The translations under genes were made by a program, and so were the position numbers. A stretch of 6,091 bases of DNA from Clostridiales bacterium (lineage in GTDB: Bacteria > Bacillota > Clostridia > Lachnospirales > Lachnospiraceae): contig JAJUHH010000196.1 in assembly GCA_029267975.1 (NCBI GenBank), positions 1 through 6,091 on the forward strand, written 5' to 3'. Below the pieces are notes generated by a model. It saw only the letters and a program-made list of their open reading frames with translations. It was not told the origin of the DNA and ran no database searches. This document shows positions 4,629-6,091 of the stretch, in pieces. The stretch's first letter is position 1; each line of letters opens with the position of its first letter.

Positions 4629-6091
4629 ATCCCAACTGACTGTAATTCTACATATGAATCTATCTCATTATATGATACTACAATTAGATCCTTAAAATAA
4701 TCCTGGGTCATACGCTTAAAGTACATTCTTACAATCGGAGAGGTTATGATAATCGGGGTCTTACCCATATCCTCCAGCTTATGTACTTCATTCTGTACAG
4801 CATCAATAATCTCCCTGGTCACTCCGGGATCCAGGGCCAGGTATGCACCCTGCTCGGATTGCTTCACCGCCCCCATGATCTCCTGCTCTACCTTGGGATC
4901 CAGGGTTACAACACTGGTCATCTCCCCGGAAGGGAAATACTTGTTGGAAATGGCTCTCTTCAGACTTTGTCTTACATATTCGGTCAGCACATCCGTATCA
5001 TGGGTGCTGGGTGCATAATCCGCCAGAGTCTCGAATATGGTCACCAAATCCCGGATGGAAATTCCCTCTCTCAGGAGGTTTTGCAGAACCTTCTGTATCT
5101 CACCGATATTCAGAAGCTTAGGCACCAGCTCTGAAATAAGGGTTTGATTGGCTTCCTGTATGTTATTAACAAGAGTTTGAACATCTTGTCTGGTAAGAAG
5201 CTCATGGATGTGATTGCGGATCACCTCAGTCAGATGGGTTGCAATGATGGACGGCGGGTCAACCACAGTATATCCAAGGGTCTCCGCCCTTTCTCTCTGG
5301 CTTTCGGTAATCCAGAGGGCAGGCAGATGGAAGGAGGGCTCAAAGGTCGGAATACCGGTGATCTCCTCTTCCACATAACCAGGGTTCATAGCCATATAAT
5401 GGTCAAACAAGATCTCGCCTTCACTCACTTGAATTCCTTTGATCTTGATGATGTACTGATTTGGATTGAGCTGGATATTATCCCTGAGACGGATCATGGG
5501 AACAACACAGCCAAGCTCCAGTGCGATCTGTCTTCGGATCAAAACTACACGATCTAATAAATCACCGCCCTGATTGGTATCAGCCAGAGGAATAATACCA
5601 TAACCGAATTCCAGCTCGATGGGATCCACATTCAGCAGGGATACCACATTCTCAGGCTTGCGGATCTCACTGGCTTCAATGTCCTCTCCTGATACCTCCT
5701 GCTCTATGGAAGCCTCCTCAACCCTGTTCGCTATGATTCGTCCGGATATGATAAAGACCAAACCGTAGGCTGTAAAAACCAGCACGTTAAGAGGTGTCAG
5801 GATACCAAAACCTATCATACTTCCGCCAACAATGTATAAGGCTTTGGGAATGGAAAAGAGCTGCTTCATCAGCATATTGCCCATATCCGCTTCCTTAGAT
5901 ACCTTGGTAACCAGAATACCGGTAGAAAGTGAGATCAGTAAGGAAGGAATCTGGCTTACAAGACCATCACCTATGGTCAGGATGGAGAAATGCTGAAAGG
6001 CTTCCATGGCAGGCATTCCCATGGATGTAATACCCATGACGGTACCGCCTACCAGGTTGATTAAGGTTATGATCAGACCGGTAATGGCATC
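4616..6091 (-). CDS. flhA: Flagellar type III export-gate protein FlhA, C-terminal 491 residues (start outside window)
   Basis: FlhA is the main membrane protein of the flagellar type III export gate. Its membrane part takes part in proton-driven export, and its cytoplasmic ring docks substrate-chaperone complexes. The frame is open to base 6091, where it reads DAITGLIITLINLVGGTVMG, so the ATG at 6037 is an internal methionine and not the start. About 190-200 residues are missing, judging by the usual length near 690. In the visible part, four hydrophobic segments lie at about 3-20, 44-61, 84-99 and 101-118, matching the last four of the eight membrane helices. The family sequence LTIGDGLVSQIPSLL precedes the second. 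The cytoplasmic domain runs from about residue 147 to the end, with the conserved block PALWI and the terminal VVSYNEIDSYVELQSVGMV. The flagellar neighbours favour FlhA over the injectisome paralogue (SctV/InvA family). The stop overlaps the flhF start by one base. Confidence 0.97.
   Translation of the reverse strand, partial: DAITGLIITLINLVGGTVMGITSMGMPAMEAFQHFSILTIGDGLVSQIPSLLISLSTGILVTKVSKEADMGNMLMKQLFSIPKALYIVGGSMIGFGILTPLNVLVFTAYGLVFIISGRIIANRVEEASIEQEVSGEDIEASEIRKPENVVSLLNVDPIELEFGYGIIPLADTNQGGDLLDRVVLIRRQIALELGCVVPMIRLRDNIQLNPNQYIIKIKGIQVSEGEILFDHYMAMNPGYVEEEITGIPTFEPSFHLPALWITESQRERAETLGYTVVDPPSIIATHLTEVIRNHIHELLTRQDVQTLVNNIQEANQTLISELVPKLLNIGEIQKVLQNLLREGISIRDLVTIFETLADYAPSTHDTDVLTEYVRQSLKRAISNKYFPSGEMTSVVTLDPKVEQEIMGAVKQSEQGAYLALDPGVTREIIDAVQNEVHKLEDMGKTPIIITSPIVRMYFKRMTQDYFKDLIVVSYNEIDSYVELQSVGMVTV

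Noticed and set aside
4616..6037. Reading the ATG at 6037 as the start of a shortened FlhA.
   Set aside because: The frame continues upstream with FlhA membrane-helix sequence to the window edge, so the gene is cut by the window and not truncated.

Overview
The window is part of a flagellar and chemotaxis operon from a motile, low- to moderate-GC Firmicute. It is probably a member of the Clostridia, and a Lachnospiraceae-like organism would fit, but the species cannot be named from the sequence. All six genes lie on the minus strand and are read from high to low coordinates: flhA (3' part) - flhF - flhG - PilZ/YcgR-like flagellar brake gene - cheB - cheA (5' end). The order flhA-flhF-flhG-cheB-cheA matches the fla/che operon known from Bacillus and clostridia. 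The extra PilZ gene between flhG and cheB points to the clostridial version.

Layout in transcription order. Positions 6091-4616 carry the last 491 residues of FlhA, the export-gate membrane protein. Its TAG stop overlaps the GTG start of flhF by one base. flhF (4616-3405) encodes the SRP-type GTPase that sets flagellar site and number. A 145-nt gap follows (3404-3260), with several overlapping and partly exclusive inverted repeats. flhG (3259-2378) encodes the MinD-like ATPase partner of FlhF. After 21 nt with a very strong ribosome binding site comes the PilZ-domain gene (2356-1595), a probable c-di-GMP receptor. A 116-nt gap with a perfect 22-bp palindrome leads into cheB (1478-198), the receptor methylesterase. 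Eighteen bases later cheA begins (179 to beyond base 1) with its phosphotransfer domain.

Together the genes cover building the secretion gate (FlhA), placing and counting flagella (FlhF/FlhG), slowing the motor in response to c-di-GMP (the PilZ protein), and sensory adaptation and signalling (CheB, CheA). No internal promoter or convincing rho-independent terminator was seen, so the cluster reads as one transcription unit entering from upstream and leaving downstream. No stretch over 300 bases lacks a gene. There are no RNA genes, mobile elements or CRISPR arrays.

The gene content is ordinary. The points worth a second look are the structured intergenic RNA between flhF and flhG, the structured leader of cheB, the long low-complexity linker in CheB, and an insertion within the PilZ domain. 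I see no evidence for a wholly new system.
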